Origin: Deltaproteobacteria bacterium
GTDB lineage: Bacteria > Desulfobacterota > Desulfobacteria > Desulfobacterales > ETH-SRB1
Direction: 5' to 3'
Length of the DNA: 5,548 nt
Assembly (NCBI GenBank): GCA_003647525.1
Contig: QMMZ01000171.1
Location: 1 to 5,548, forward strand
Part shown: one piece after another, positions 1 to 5,548 of the stretch
How positions within the stretch are numbered: the stretch's first letter is position 1
Layout of the letters: every line of letters starts with the position of its first letter
The notes under the pieces: model-generated
Databases searched by the model: none
What the model was told of the DNA's origin: nothing
Seen by the model: only the letters and a program-made list of their open reading frames with translations
Translations under genes and position numbers: made by a program

Positions 1-1726
1 CAAATTCAACACCTGATCCATTTACAAAAAGGTATTGAATTCCATCCGCAAAAACAGCTGCTAAACTTTCACCGGAAGCAAATCCTGTAATATCCGTTGC
101 TATTAGCTCTTGAACATCATCACCATATTCAATTTCTAATTCCGTTGTTTTCACGATTAAAAGAGCCGGTATAATGGTTACCGTGCTATGGTTTACCCCA
201 TATTCAATAAGGTAAGTTTCCGTTCCTCTAATTTTGATCTGATAGTCTCCTACAGGCATTCTATCACCAAGTTCGTATTCATTCAATTCTGTATCTACAA
301 AAAAGTAAGGCACACCATCTGAATAAACCGTTTCTACAGTTTCATCATATGCAAAACCATTAAATACAGTTGTTAGATCTGCTGCCTCAAAATTTTCACC
401 ATAGCTAGCTTCAAAATGTACCGTTTCAGCTGTTAGGGTTGTTGGTGAAATTGTTAAGATACCATAAATGGCATCAAGAGTATGATTCAATATATAATTT
501 TGAGGATTTCTAATTCTCATCTGATAATCACCTAATTCCACAAGTTCATTTATTTCTATCTCTGTACCATCTCCTCCTATTTTAATAAAGTAATATGGAA
601 TACCATCCGGATAAATAATTTCAGCTGTTTCGTCAAAGACAAATCCTTCAAATACAGTTGTAAAATCTTCTGAAGTGATTAGATCACCATAATTGATCTG
701 CAAATCATTTGTTCTAACTGTAATTGTTTTCGCTAAGAAATTCACATTACCTGAGCCATAAGTAATATTCAAATTTGCGCCAACTGCCGATAATAAAGCT
801 CCCGGGAATAATAAGTGACCTTCTTCCGGAGCAGTAACTTCAATACCTGTAATGAGATTCATAGAATATAGGGTATCGATCCTTCTCTCTTCGGTTTCTG
901 TAGATCCATCTTCAGCATCTATTATGGCAAAAATAAAACTATAATCATTTTTATCGTTTTCATCTCCCAAGCCTGTTCCGTTTACAACTGCTTTTAATTT
1001 ATTCTCTATTACCAGGTCAATTAGGTTATCTATAAGATCCTGTCCATTAACGACAGCTTTTAATTTATTTACAACAGCTTTTAATTTATTGGTTTCCGGA
1101 TCGGTAACAGCATCCATAAAATCTTGAAAGTGTTGGGGTTCCAGTTCAATCAAATTCATTCCATTGACAACCGCTTTTAATTTATTTTGAATGGTTCTCC
1201 TACTTGTCATCCAACTTCGCTGATCTAATAAATTAAGTATTTCCTGTTCATTGACAACTGCTTTTAATTTATTGATCAATATCAGGGTATTTTCTTCATA
1301 AAAATCAGATTGGTGAGAGGTTTGAATAAGGTTCAAAAAAGCAGCACTATCATCAATACCATCTTCATTATACACATAATTCAATATAACTTCTACTGCA
1401 TCACCATAAGTATATATAGCATCTTCTGGGGTAATGGTAAGATCATTTTTCGTTACACTAAAAATTCCATTGATAAAATTAACCTGATAAGATGCCAATT
1501 GCTCTTCTGTTAATTCTACATCAAAATTGGGTGCAAGAACATAGTTATTTACATCAGGAAAAGGAAAAACAGCAGGAGTATTGAATTTAACTTCTGGCAA
1601 TCCTGTAGATTCATAACTTATACTTTCGGGAAGACCCTCTACATGAAAAGAAAAACTCACGGTTTGTCCATATTTTATTGAAATATCATCAGCAATGATA
1701 TTTATCGCCAGTTTCCCATCTTCAAG
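1..1726 (-). repeat. Array of five MBG (YGx-type) repeat units, the last cut by the window edge
   Basis: Residues about 838-1412. Each unit opens with a beta strand leading into Tyr-Gly: IKYGQ (Tyr856), YTYGD (Tyr944), INYGD (Tyr1183), ASYGE (Tyr1279) and IEYGD (Tyr1371). Spacings are 88, 239, 96 and 92 residues, so unit 2 is about 145 residues too long. Units 3 and 4 are close relatives: TTVFEGFVFDETAE against TTVFNGFAYDETVE, PDGIPYYF against SDGVPYFF, and LGDYQMRIR against VGDYQIKIR. This indicates tandem duplication. Unit 5 continues the series with GFASGES, then ADGIQYLFV. MBG units are common in large extracellular proteins of this phylum and probably form a beta-rich stalk. Confidence 0.8.
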
Positions 1727-4237
1727 AAACTGTAAACAATTCGAATCTCCCCCATCAGTTCCTCCAGGAGTTGTTGAATCTGAACTCACTACTATGCAAG
1801 GATTTGCAGTAAAGGCACTTACTTGAACAACAATCTCTGTTTCAGTTATTGATACAATTTCTAATTCTTCACCATCAAAAATAACGGTTGTTTCATCCTC
1901 GGAAAGAAAATATTCACCAATGATTGTAACTTCAAGAGAATCAATACCCGGAGTTTTTCCATCTTCTATTAGCAGTTTAAGTAATTTTGGTGTTTGATTG
2001 GCTATTGATTTAAAAACTTTTTCCACATCTATAAATCCGGCACCTCCTATATCAGGGTTACCGGTGGATATTGCATTTTCTTTAAAAAGCTGAATGGCCT
2101 GATCTGCTGTAGGATTGGTTTTAGGAGTAAAATCAACGCTAAAACCATCGGGATACCATGATTGTTGTACCGACATCAGTAAAGCCACACTAGCAGCTGC
2201 ATGAGGAGCAGAAGCGGAGGTGCCAAAAAATGAGGTAAAAATATCACCTGCATTCAAAATTTGTCCAACTGATGGTACATTAGTAAACACACCATTTGGA
2301 GCTGAAAAATCGATTTCTGAATAAAAACCATTGGATATGTTACCGCCATGTGAAGAAAAAAACTGAACTTCCGGATTATCTGCAGTTCGTATATCAACGG
2401 CAGCAACAATATTTGCTTCAAATGTCATGGCATGACCACTGGTTGTTGCGGCTCCACCATATTCTAAAAAATCTAACCCATCAGCTCTGAAGGCAATATA
2501 TCTTATTGGTAAATCAGATAATGGGGCTCCGTTAGCACTGGTAATCATTATATTGGCTTCACCTGTACCTGTTGATTGAAAGACAATAATTTCCGTAGGA
2601 TCTCCTAATTCATTTACCCTGTTATTACCAACGATCAAATTTCCAAAATCATCAACTATATAAATGTCCAGATCCGTAATTGCACCAACACTACTCTCTT
2701 GAGTGGCTATATTTTCATCCCATTGTAAAACGATCATGTATACACCAGGCACTACATGTATTTTTTGCATATCATCTTCTGAACCATCAGTATTCGTTCC
2801 AAATATATGGGACCTTACTTGGCTAGAGGAAGTTAAGAAATTTGTTGAAGGAACCGTCGAAGAACTATTAAAAATGGCTTGATATCCACTATTGGAAAAG
2901 TTACCCGCCGAACTAAAATATGTTCTTCCCGGTAAACTCGTGAAAGCTTGAATTGCTTGAGGAATACGACCAGTTCCAAAAAAAGGTTCCGTAATAAATG
3001 TAATGTCATCTATAATTATATGATAATCTTCAGCCATAAATAGTTCAATACCAAGTTCAAAATCTCTTGGCGAAAGTATACCGGAATAAAATCCTAATTC
3101 AGAACCGGGAGCCACATCGTGAACTATATGCAACATTGCCCTTCCTTCATCAGAGGCTATTCCATATGTATATTCTTTTAGGACCTCAACAGGGGCTTCA
3201 TATAAATTCGGATTCCCAAGCCCTGGCAGATCTCCGTTTTGAACATCAATAGTTGCTTTAGATAGACCAGTAAATGGCTGAGTATCATAACTATCCGATA
3301 TTACACCTGTTTTTATACCTGTGCCATCAACCGGAACTATTTCTCCATCTCTAAAAATTCGATATGAATCTCGAACAAGATCTGATCTTTGAATGCTATC
3401 TCCCTGAGTCGTGACTATTCCATTATCCTTAAACGATGGATATAGTAGTCTGATAAAATTAACATCATCTATCTCTAAAGTTAAATTATTCAGTTCAGGT
3501 ATAGGAAAATTAACATCTATTGTAGTGAGGTTCTTGGATATTATTTGACTGGGGTCTATCAAAAAATCAGAAATTGGAATAAAATATTTGTTTTGAAGTA
3601 AGTCAATAACCTGCTGCATATTACCATCTTTTGGTACAATCTCCAGAAGAACTTTTTCATTATTCTCATCTATTTGATAGATGATGTCTGAAGGTGAATC
3701 TCCGGCTGTTCCATTGGCCAAAGCGAGTACCCCAGGATCAGCAAGACCAAATGATTTACCATTTCCCTGTCCAAAAACAGGAAATATAAAACCTGTTTCT
3801 ATTTCCGGACAATGGGATGAATTGGCACTTGCAACAACGGTATGAACCTTACCATTAGGATTAATTACCGTCCATTCAACAGATTCATTGGCGGCAAATT
3901 CTCTTGTAAAGGCCTTTTCAACAGATCCTTTTTTAAAAGCATTAACTCCCTTTGTTTTATTTTTTCCTTTGCTTGAAACTACATAACTATTATCTTCTGC
4001 AATTGAAATTTCTTTTTTATTTGGATTGTCATAACCAAAATTTACACGAAACAAACCATTTCCAATATCCTGTACACAAGCTCTTACAATAATATCTTTA
4101 GCTCCTTTTCCTCCTCCTTTTTTTTGAGAATACCCCAACATAGATATTCCGAAAACCATTAATAGAGTTATAAAATTTTTGATGCTTCGCTCAAACCGTA
4201 TTTTGGAAGATTGATTTCTTTTGTAATTGTTTTTCAT
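1..4237 (-). CDS. Secreted S8 (subtilase)-like multidomain protein with TIG and MBG repeats, C-terminus beyond window
   Basis: An open frame of 1412 complete codons starts at ATG 4237-4235 and runs off the left edge. An in-frame TAA lies about 27 nt upstream of this ATG, and no earlier ATG is available. Domain order: signal peptide (1-37); Cys-flanked beta module (about 50-143); propeptide-like region (about 150-300); S8 catalytic domain (about 300-745) with Asp315 in ISDSYD, oxyanion Asn446 in SSAGN and nucleophile Ser674 in GTSASAPH; IPT/TIG-like domain (about 750-813); Gly/Asp/Ser/Thr-rich linker between Cys814 and Cys834; then five MBG units with their YG dipeptides at 856, 944, 1183, 1279 and 1371. 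Family knowledge: such proteins are exported and cut extracellular proteins or act at the cell surface. Inference: type IX secretion with a sorting domain past the edge. Substrate unknown. Oddities are the missing His-Gly motif and the NKLKAVVN repeats at residues 989-1086. The reading frame is near certain and the S8 assignment strong; proteolytic activity is unproven. Confidence 0.93.
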   Translation of the reverse strand, partial: MKNNYKRNQSSKIRFERSIKNFITLLMVFGISMLGYSQKKGGGKGAKDIIVRACVQDIGNGLFRVNFGYDNPNKKEISIAEDNSYVVSSKGKNKTKGVNAFKKGSVEKAFTREFAANESVEWTVINPNGKVHTVVASANSSHCPEIETGFIFPVFGQGNGKSFGLADPGVLALANGTAGDSPSDIIYQIDENNEKVLLEIVPKDGNMQQVIDLLQNKYFIPISDFLIDPSQIISKNLTTIDVNFPIPELNNLTLEIDDVNFIRLLYPSFKDNGIVTTQGDSIQRSDLVRDSYRIFRDGEIVPVDGTGIKTGVISDSYDTQPFTGLSKATIDVQNGDLPGLGNPNLYEAPVEVLKEYTYGIASDEGRAMLHIVHDVAPGSELGFYSGILSPRDFELGIELFMAEDYHIIIDDITFITEPFFGTGRIPQAIQAFTSLPGRTYFSSAGNFSNSGYQAIFNSSSTVPSTNFLTSSSQVRSHIFGTNTDGSEDDMQKIHVVPGVYMIVLQWDENIATQESSVGAITDLDIYIVDDFGNLIVGNNRVNELGDPTEIIVFQSTGTGEANIMITSANGAPLSDLPIRYIAFRADGLDFLEYGGAATTSGHAMTFEANIVAAVDIRTADNPEVQFFSSHGGNISNGFYSEIDFSAPNGVFTNVPSVGQILNAGDIFTSFFGTSASAPHAAASVALLMSVQQSWYPDGFSVDFTPKTNPTADQAIQLFKENAISTGNPDIGGAGFIDVEKVFKSIANQTPKLLKLLIEDGKTPGIDSLEVTIIGEYFLSEDETTVIFDGEELEIVSITETEIVVQVSAFTANPCIVVSSDSTTPGGTDGGDSNCLQFLEDGKLAINIIADDISIKYGQTVSFSFHVEGLPESISYESTGLPEVKFNTPAVFPFPDVNNYVLAPNFDVELTEEQLASYQVNFINGIFSVTKNDLTITPEDAIYTYGDAVEVILNYVYNEDGIDDSAAFLNLIQTSHQSDFYEENTLILINKLKAVVNEQEILNLLDQRSWMTSRRTIQNKLKAVVNGMNLIELEPQHFQDFMDAVTDPETNKLKAVVNKLKAVVNGQDLIDNLIDLVIENKLKAVVNGTGLGDENDKNDYSFIFAIIDAEDGSTETEERRIDTLYSMNLITGIEVTAPEEGHLLFPGALLSAVGANLNITYGSGNVNFLAKTITVRTNDLQINYGDLITSEDFTTVFEGFVFDETAEIIYPDGIPYYFIKIGGDGTEIEINELVELGDYQMRIRNPQNYILNHTLDAIYGILTISPTTLTAETVHFEASYGENFEAADLTTVFNGFAYDETVETVYSDGVPYFFVDTELNEYELGDRMPVGDYQIKIRGTETYLIEYGVNHSTVTIIPALLIVKTTELEIEYGDDVQELIATDITGFASGESLAAVFADGIQYLFVNGSGVEF
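980..1273 (-). repeat. Five in-frame NKLKAVVN octapeptide repeats (24 bp each)
   Basis: Identical octapeptides are encoded at 1250-1273 (residues 989-996), 1163-1186 (1018-1025), 1067-1090 (1050-1057), 1046-1069 (1057-1064) and 980-1003 (1079-1086). The third and fourth copies overlap by the shared Asn1057 codon, giving a 21-bp tandem period. The first 14 nt of each copy are invariant, and differences occur only at the third positions of the Ala, Val, Val and last Asn codons. Three of the five copies are followed by Gly. The spacers (21, 24 and 14 residues) are unlike each other but rich in Leu, Ile, Asp and Glu. The block lies inside the enlarged second MBG unit. Function unknown. Confidence 0.95.
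1799..1990 (-). other. IPT/TIG-like Ig domain
   Basis: Residues about 750-813, directly after the peptidase domain. The pattern LEVTIIGEYFLSEDETTV, then IFDGEELEIVSITETEIVVQV, fits the IPT/TIG layout: Gly-x-x-Phe early, a Val-x-Phe-x-Gly strand, and a final Ser-x-Thr and Val-x-Val strand. These domains are extracellular Ig-like spacers. The following linker (815-833) is rich in Ser, Thr, Gly and Asp and is bracketed by Cys814 and Cys834. Confidence 0.6.
2003..3340 (-). other. S8 peptidase domain with atypical DEGRAM motif
   Basis: Residues about 300-745. The Asp motif reads GVISDSYD (Asp315), the Asn motif SSAGNFSNSG (Asn446) and the Ser motif GTSASAPHAAA (Ser674). Where classical subtilases have a His-Gly-Thr motif, this protein has DEGRAMLHIVHD (Asp363-Asp374), with Glu364 at the His position and His370 and His373 nearby. 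This is followed by VAPGSEL and then IIDDITFITEPFF (about 400-412). The wording DEGRAM, IVHDVAPG and ITEPFF matches a subtilase branch I recall from Bacteroidota, Planctomycetes and cyanobacteria. Asn446 to Ser674 spans 228 residues against about 66 in subtilisin, because a beta-sandwich is inserted. The propeptide-like stretch before it ends with TTQGDSIQRSDLVRDSY. Confidence 0.82.
2483..2770 (-). other. PPC-like beta-sandwich inserted in the peptidase domain
   Basis: Residues about 490-585 contain PGVYMIVLQW, then ITDLDIYIVDDFGN (Asp522, Asp524), then FQSTGTGEANIMITSANG. This alternation of beta strands with an Asp-Leu-Asp-Ile-Tyr strand resembles pre-peptidase C-terminal (PPC)-type beta-sandwich domains. 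Here it sits inside the catalytic domain between the oxyanion Asn and the catalytic Ser rather than after it. Fold assignment is by pattern only. Confidence 0.55.
3809..4090 (-). other. N-terminal Cys-flanked beta module (FGYDNPN type)
   Basis: Residues about 50-143 run from RACVQD to SSHC. Visible landmarks are Cys54, the string NFGYDNPNKKEISI, a Lys-rich middle, a Glu-Trp-Thr near the end, and closing Cys143. From memory, a module with this wording (FGYxNPN, a single Trp, closing Ser/Cys) recurs in secreted flavobacterial proteins, often as a small Ig-like beta domain. A Cys54-Cys143 disulfide would be plausible outside the cytoplasm. The role is unknown; an accessory or adhesive role is only inference. 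Confidence 0.5.
4127..4237 (-). other. Signal peptide of the S8-like protein
   Basis: Residues 1-37 have a long basic N-region (Lys and Arg through residue 20), then a hydrophobic core at about 22-34 (NFITLLMVFGISML). They end in GYS before Gln38, a common cleavage context in Bacteroidota secreted proteins. Cleavage after Ser37 is my estimate. There is no lipobox Cys, so export as a soluble or type IX substrate is more likely than a lipoprotein. A Lys/Gly-rich segment (39-47) follows immediately. Confidence 0.85.
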
Positions 4238-4675
4238 AATGAGGGGTTCCAAACTTTTTAATTATTACAACAAAATAATACAATTTGAACCGCATAAAAC
4301 ATTATTGAATTTAATTATAAATTCATCATTCTTTGGTTAAATTGTATTCCTTGAAAATATCTATTCACAAATCTAGCACGTATAAAAAGGTTTGGCTTGT
4401 ACTATTTTTTCAATCACTAGGACTATTTGGGAATTCGCAACAGGACCTGTGAATGATATTTTAATACAATAAACAGCAATTAAATAAACAAATCAGTGAA
4501 CAGTGGACGAGAAGGCTGTAAAATTGTCCGAAGGGTATGTTTTATTTATCGAACGAAAAATCATGCGATCCCAATTCCTTATTGCAGTTTTCGAAATAAA
4601 AAATTTATCTCTAGTTTTAGATACCTAATTGATCAAAACATTCTTATTTTTGTAAATACTAATTTAGAATAATTC
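4238..4675. other. Divergent intergenic region
   Basis: This 438-bp AT-rich gap separates the start codons of the two divergent genes and must hold both promoters. I see a Bacteroidota-type -7 element for menD at 4645-4652 and no convincing counterpart for the minus-strand gene. No tRNA-like cloverleaf, strong terminator hairpin or riboswitch core was recognised. The stretch at about 4500-4590 is somewhat less AT-rich than its surroundings. An unsupported GTG-started frame covers 4496-4672. Confidence 0.7.
4645..4652 (+). promoter_or_regulatory. Candidate -7 promoter element of menD (TAttTTTG)
   Basis: TATTTTTG matches the Bacteroidota -7 consensus TAnnTTTG exactly and ends 23 nt before the menD ATG, which would give a short leader of about 15-20 nt. 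A good -33 TTTG at the usual spacing is not visible; the nearest similar string, GTTTTAG at 4614-4620, is spaced too far. In AT-rich DNA this motif can occur by chance, so confidence is limited. Confidence 0.4.
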
Positions 4676-5548
4676 ATGCCAAAATATCCTAAAAATAAAC
4701 TGGCTCAATTGGTTTTACAACATTGTATTGCCAATGAAATTGAAAATGTCGTTATTTCACCGGGTTCAAGAAACGCACCCTTAACCATTGGTTTTGTCAA
4801 TCATTCAGATATAAATACCTTAAGTGTTGTTGACGAAAGAAGTGCAGCTTTTTTTGCTTTGGGAATTGCACAACAAACCAGAAAACCTGTAGTGGTTTTA
4901 TGTAGTTCGGGTTCGGCATTATTGAATTATTATCCCGCTATTGCTGAAGCATTTTACAGTAATATTCCACTTGTAATTATTTCAGCTGACAGGCCAAAAC
5001 ATTTGATCGATATTGGTGATGGTCAAACCATCCGACAGGAGAATGTTTTTGAGAACCATATACTTTTTAGTGCCAACTTGAAAGAAGAACGCACCCCTAA
5101 CCCCTCTCTTCCAGATAGCCATCGGGAGGGGAAAATTTCAGATGTTAATAATAATATTATTTTAAACAATAAATTAATTCAGAAGGCATTTCAAAGGACT
5201 ATTGAACAAAAAGGCCCTGTGCATCTAAATATTCCTTTTGACGAACCTTTATATGAAACTGTTGAAGAATTGTATGATTTTGAATTTAAAATTGAAAAAT
5301 ACAGCAATAAAATACTAGAAAATTCTTTATTGAACGAAATTCCTTTAGAAGTCAAAGCATTAGAAAAGTTTGCTGCTATTTGGAATAATGCCTCAAAAAA
5401 AATTGTTTTGATCGGAGCGAATTACCCAAATGATTTGTTGCAAACCCAACTCGATCATATAACAAAAGATCCTTCTGTTTTAGTATTTACCGAAACCATA
5501 TCCAATGTTTATAATAATAAGTTCATCAATAATATCGATCAGTTGATC
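4676..5548 (+). CDS. menD: MenD, SEPHCHC synthase (menaquinone synthesis), N-terminal 291 residues
   Basis: MenD is a cytoplasmic thiamine-diphosphate enzyme that joins 2-oxoglutarate to isochorismate, with loss of CO2, to give SEPHCHC, the first committed step of classical menaquinone synthesis. The frame runs from ATG 4676 to the right edge (291 of roughly 550-590 codons). Visible family signatures: ISPGSRNAPLT (28-37, with Ser31 and Arg32), VDERSAAFFALG (52-63, where Glu54 matches the ThDP-activating Glu55 of E. coli), SSGSALLNYYPA (77-88), SADRP (103-107), GDGQTIRQENVFENH (114-128) and GPVHLNIPFDEPLYE (near 185). These cover the PYR domain and part of the middle domain; the ThDP/Mg-binding PP domain lies past the edge. 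The start is supported by MPKY, usual in flavobacterial homologues. No Shine-Dalgarno is seen, as expected for the phylum. Oddity: residues 139-153 are an unrelated in-frame insertion. Confidence 0.97.
   Translation, partial: MPKYPKNKLAQLVLQHCIANEIENVVISPGSRNAPLTIGFVNHSDINTLSVVDERSAAFFALGIAQQTRKPVVVLCSSGSALLNYYPAIAEAFYSNIPLVIISADRPKHLIDIGDGQTIRQENVFENHILFSANLKEERTPNPSLPDSHREGKISDVNNNIILNNKLIQKAFQRTIEQKGPVHLNIPFDEPLYETVEELYDFEFKIEKYSNKILENSLLNEIPLEVKALEKFAAIWNNASKKIVLIGANYPNDLLQTQLDHITKDPSVLVFTETISNVYNNKFINNIDQLI
5090..5134 (+). repeat. GC-rich palindromic element inserted in frame in menD
   Basis: The segment encodes RTPNPSLPDSHREGK (residues 139-153), foreign to the MenD family. By my count 5090-5131 is about 64% GC within an AT-rich gene. 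CCCCTCTC (5101-5108) can pair with GGGAGGGG (5124-5131), giving 8 bp with one G:T wobble. GAT (5114-5116) and ATC (5121-5123) extend the stem around an AGCC loop, leaving a 5-nt bulge on the left arm. The style ACCCCTAACCCCTCTC plus GGGAGGGGA resembles short dispersed palindromic repeats that I recall from many bacterial genomes. A tract rich in Asn and Ile codons (5141-5178) follows. Confidence 0.7.

Noticed and set aside
980..1273. CRISPR-like array made of the 24-bp repeats.
   Set aside because: Repeats are in frame with a long coding sequence and vary at synonymous sites. Spacing is irregular (21 to 96 bp) and the spacers encode protein.
1310..1513. Plus-strand 67-codon open frame.
   Set aside because: It lies wholly opposite the large minus-strand coding frame, is low-complexity (Ile/Asn/Tyr-rich), and looks like a shadow.
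2296..2490. Plus-strand 64-codon open frame.
   Set aside because: It is antisense to the well-supported S8 domain and has no signal of its own.
3067..3252. Plus-strand 61-codon open frame.
   Set aside because: It is antisense to the DEGRAM region of the peptidase and is explained by that gene.
4271..4280. Minus-strand TATTATTTTG near the S8-like gene start as a promoter.
   Set aside because: The spacing inside the motif is wrong for TAnnTTTG, and no partner -33 box is seen.
4368..4375. Minus-strand TAGATTTG as a promoter -7 element for the S8-like gene.
   Set aside because: It matches TAnnTTTG but lies about 130 nt from the ATG and has no -33 TTTG at the expected distance.
4537..4599. A 20-codon ATG frame in the intergenic region (starting MFYLSNEK).
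   Set aside because: Very short, with no recognisable peptide family. The AAGGG string before it is too close to the ATG to act as a Shine-Dalgarno.
4496..4672. A GTG-started plus-strand frame of 58 codons ending 3 nt before menD.
   Set aside because: GTG starts are uncommon in this phylum. No ribosome-binding or family signal is seen, the composition looks arbitrary, and it would cover the candidate menD promoter. Possibly a chance frame.

Overview
The window looks like a chromosomal segment of a Bacteroidota bacterium, most likely a flavobacterium. It is AT-rich. The menD reading frame has the typical flavobacterial MenD wording. The other gene encodes a secreted protein with a signal peptide ending Ser-Gln and MBG-type (YGx) repeats, as is common in this phylum. 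No Shine-Dalgarno sequence precedes either gene, and the best promoter candidate matches the Bacteroidota form TAnnTTTG. The assignment rests on recognised sequence style only; no search was run.

Layout. Positions 1-4237 (minus strand) are one uninterrupted open frame of 1412 complete codons that continues past the left edge. It encodes a giant secreted subtilase (S8)-like protein. From the N-terminus it has a signal peptide, a small Cys-flanked beta module, a propeptide-like stretch, an atypical S8 catalytic domain with a beta-sandwich insertion, an IPT/TIG-like domain, and at least five MBG units. I checked every codon of this frame by eye and found no stop. Positions 4238-4675 are a 438-bp divergent intergenic region. 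Positions 4676-5548 (plus strand) are the first 291 codons of menD, which continues past the right edge.

The two genes are divergent and have no evident functional link. MenD is a cytoplasmic enzyme of menaquinone synthesis, and the other product is an extracellular or surface protein. A type IX secretion sorting domain would be expected beyond the left edge but is not visible.

Two things stand out. (1) The second MBG unit is expanded by about 145 residues and contains five exact copies of the octapeptide NKLKAVVN, two of them fused through a shared Asn. The copies differ in DNA only at synonymous third positions. (2) menD carries an in-frame, GC-rich, hairpin-forming insertion of about 15 codons that resembles a dispersed palindromic repeat placed in a surface loop. 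The peptidase domain is also unusual: the canonical His-Gly motif is replaced by an Asp-Glu-Gly-Arg-Ala-Met motif.
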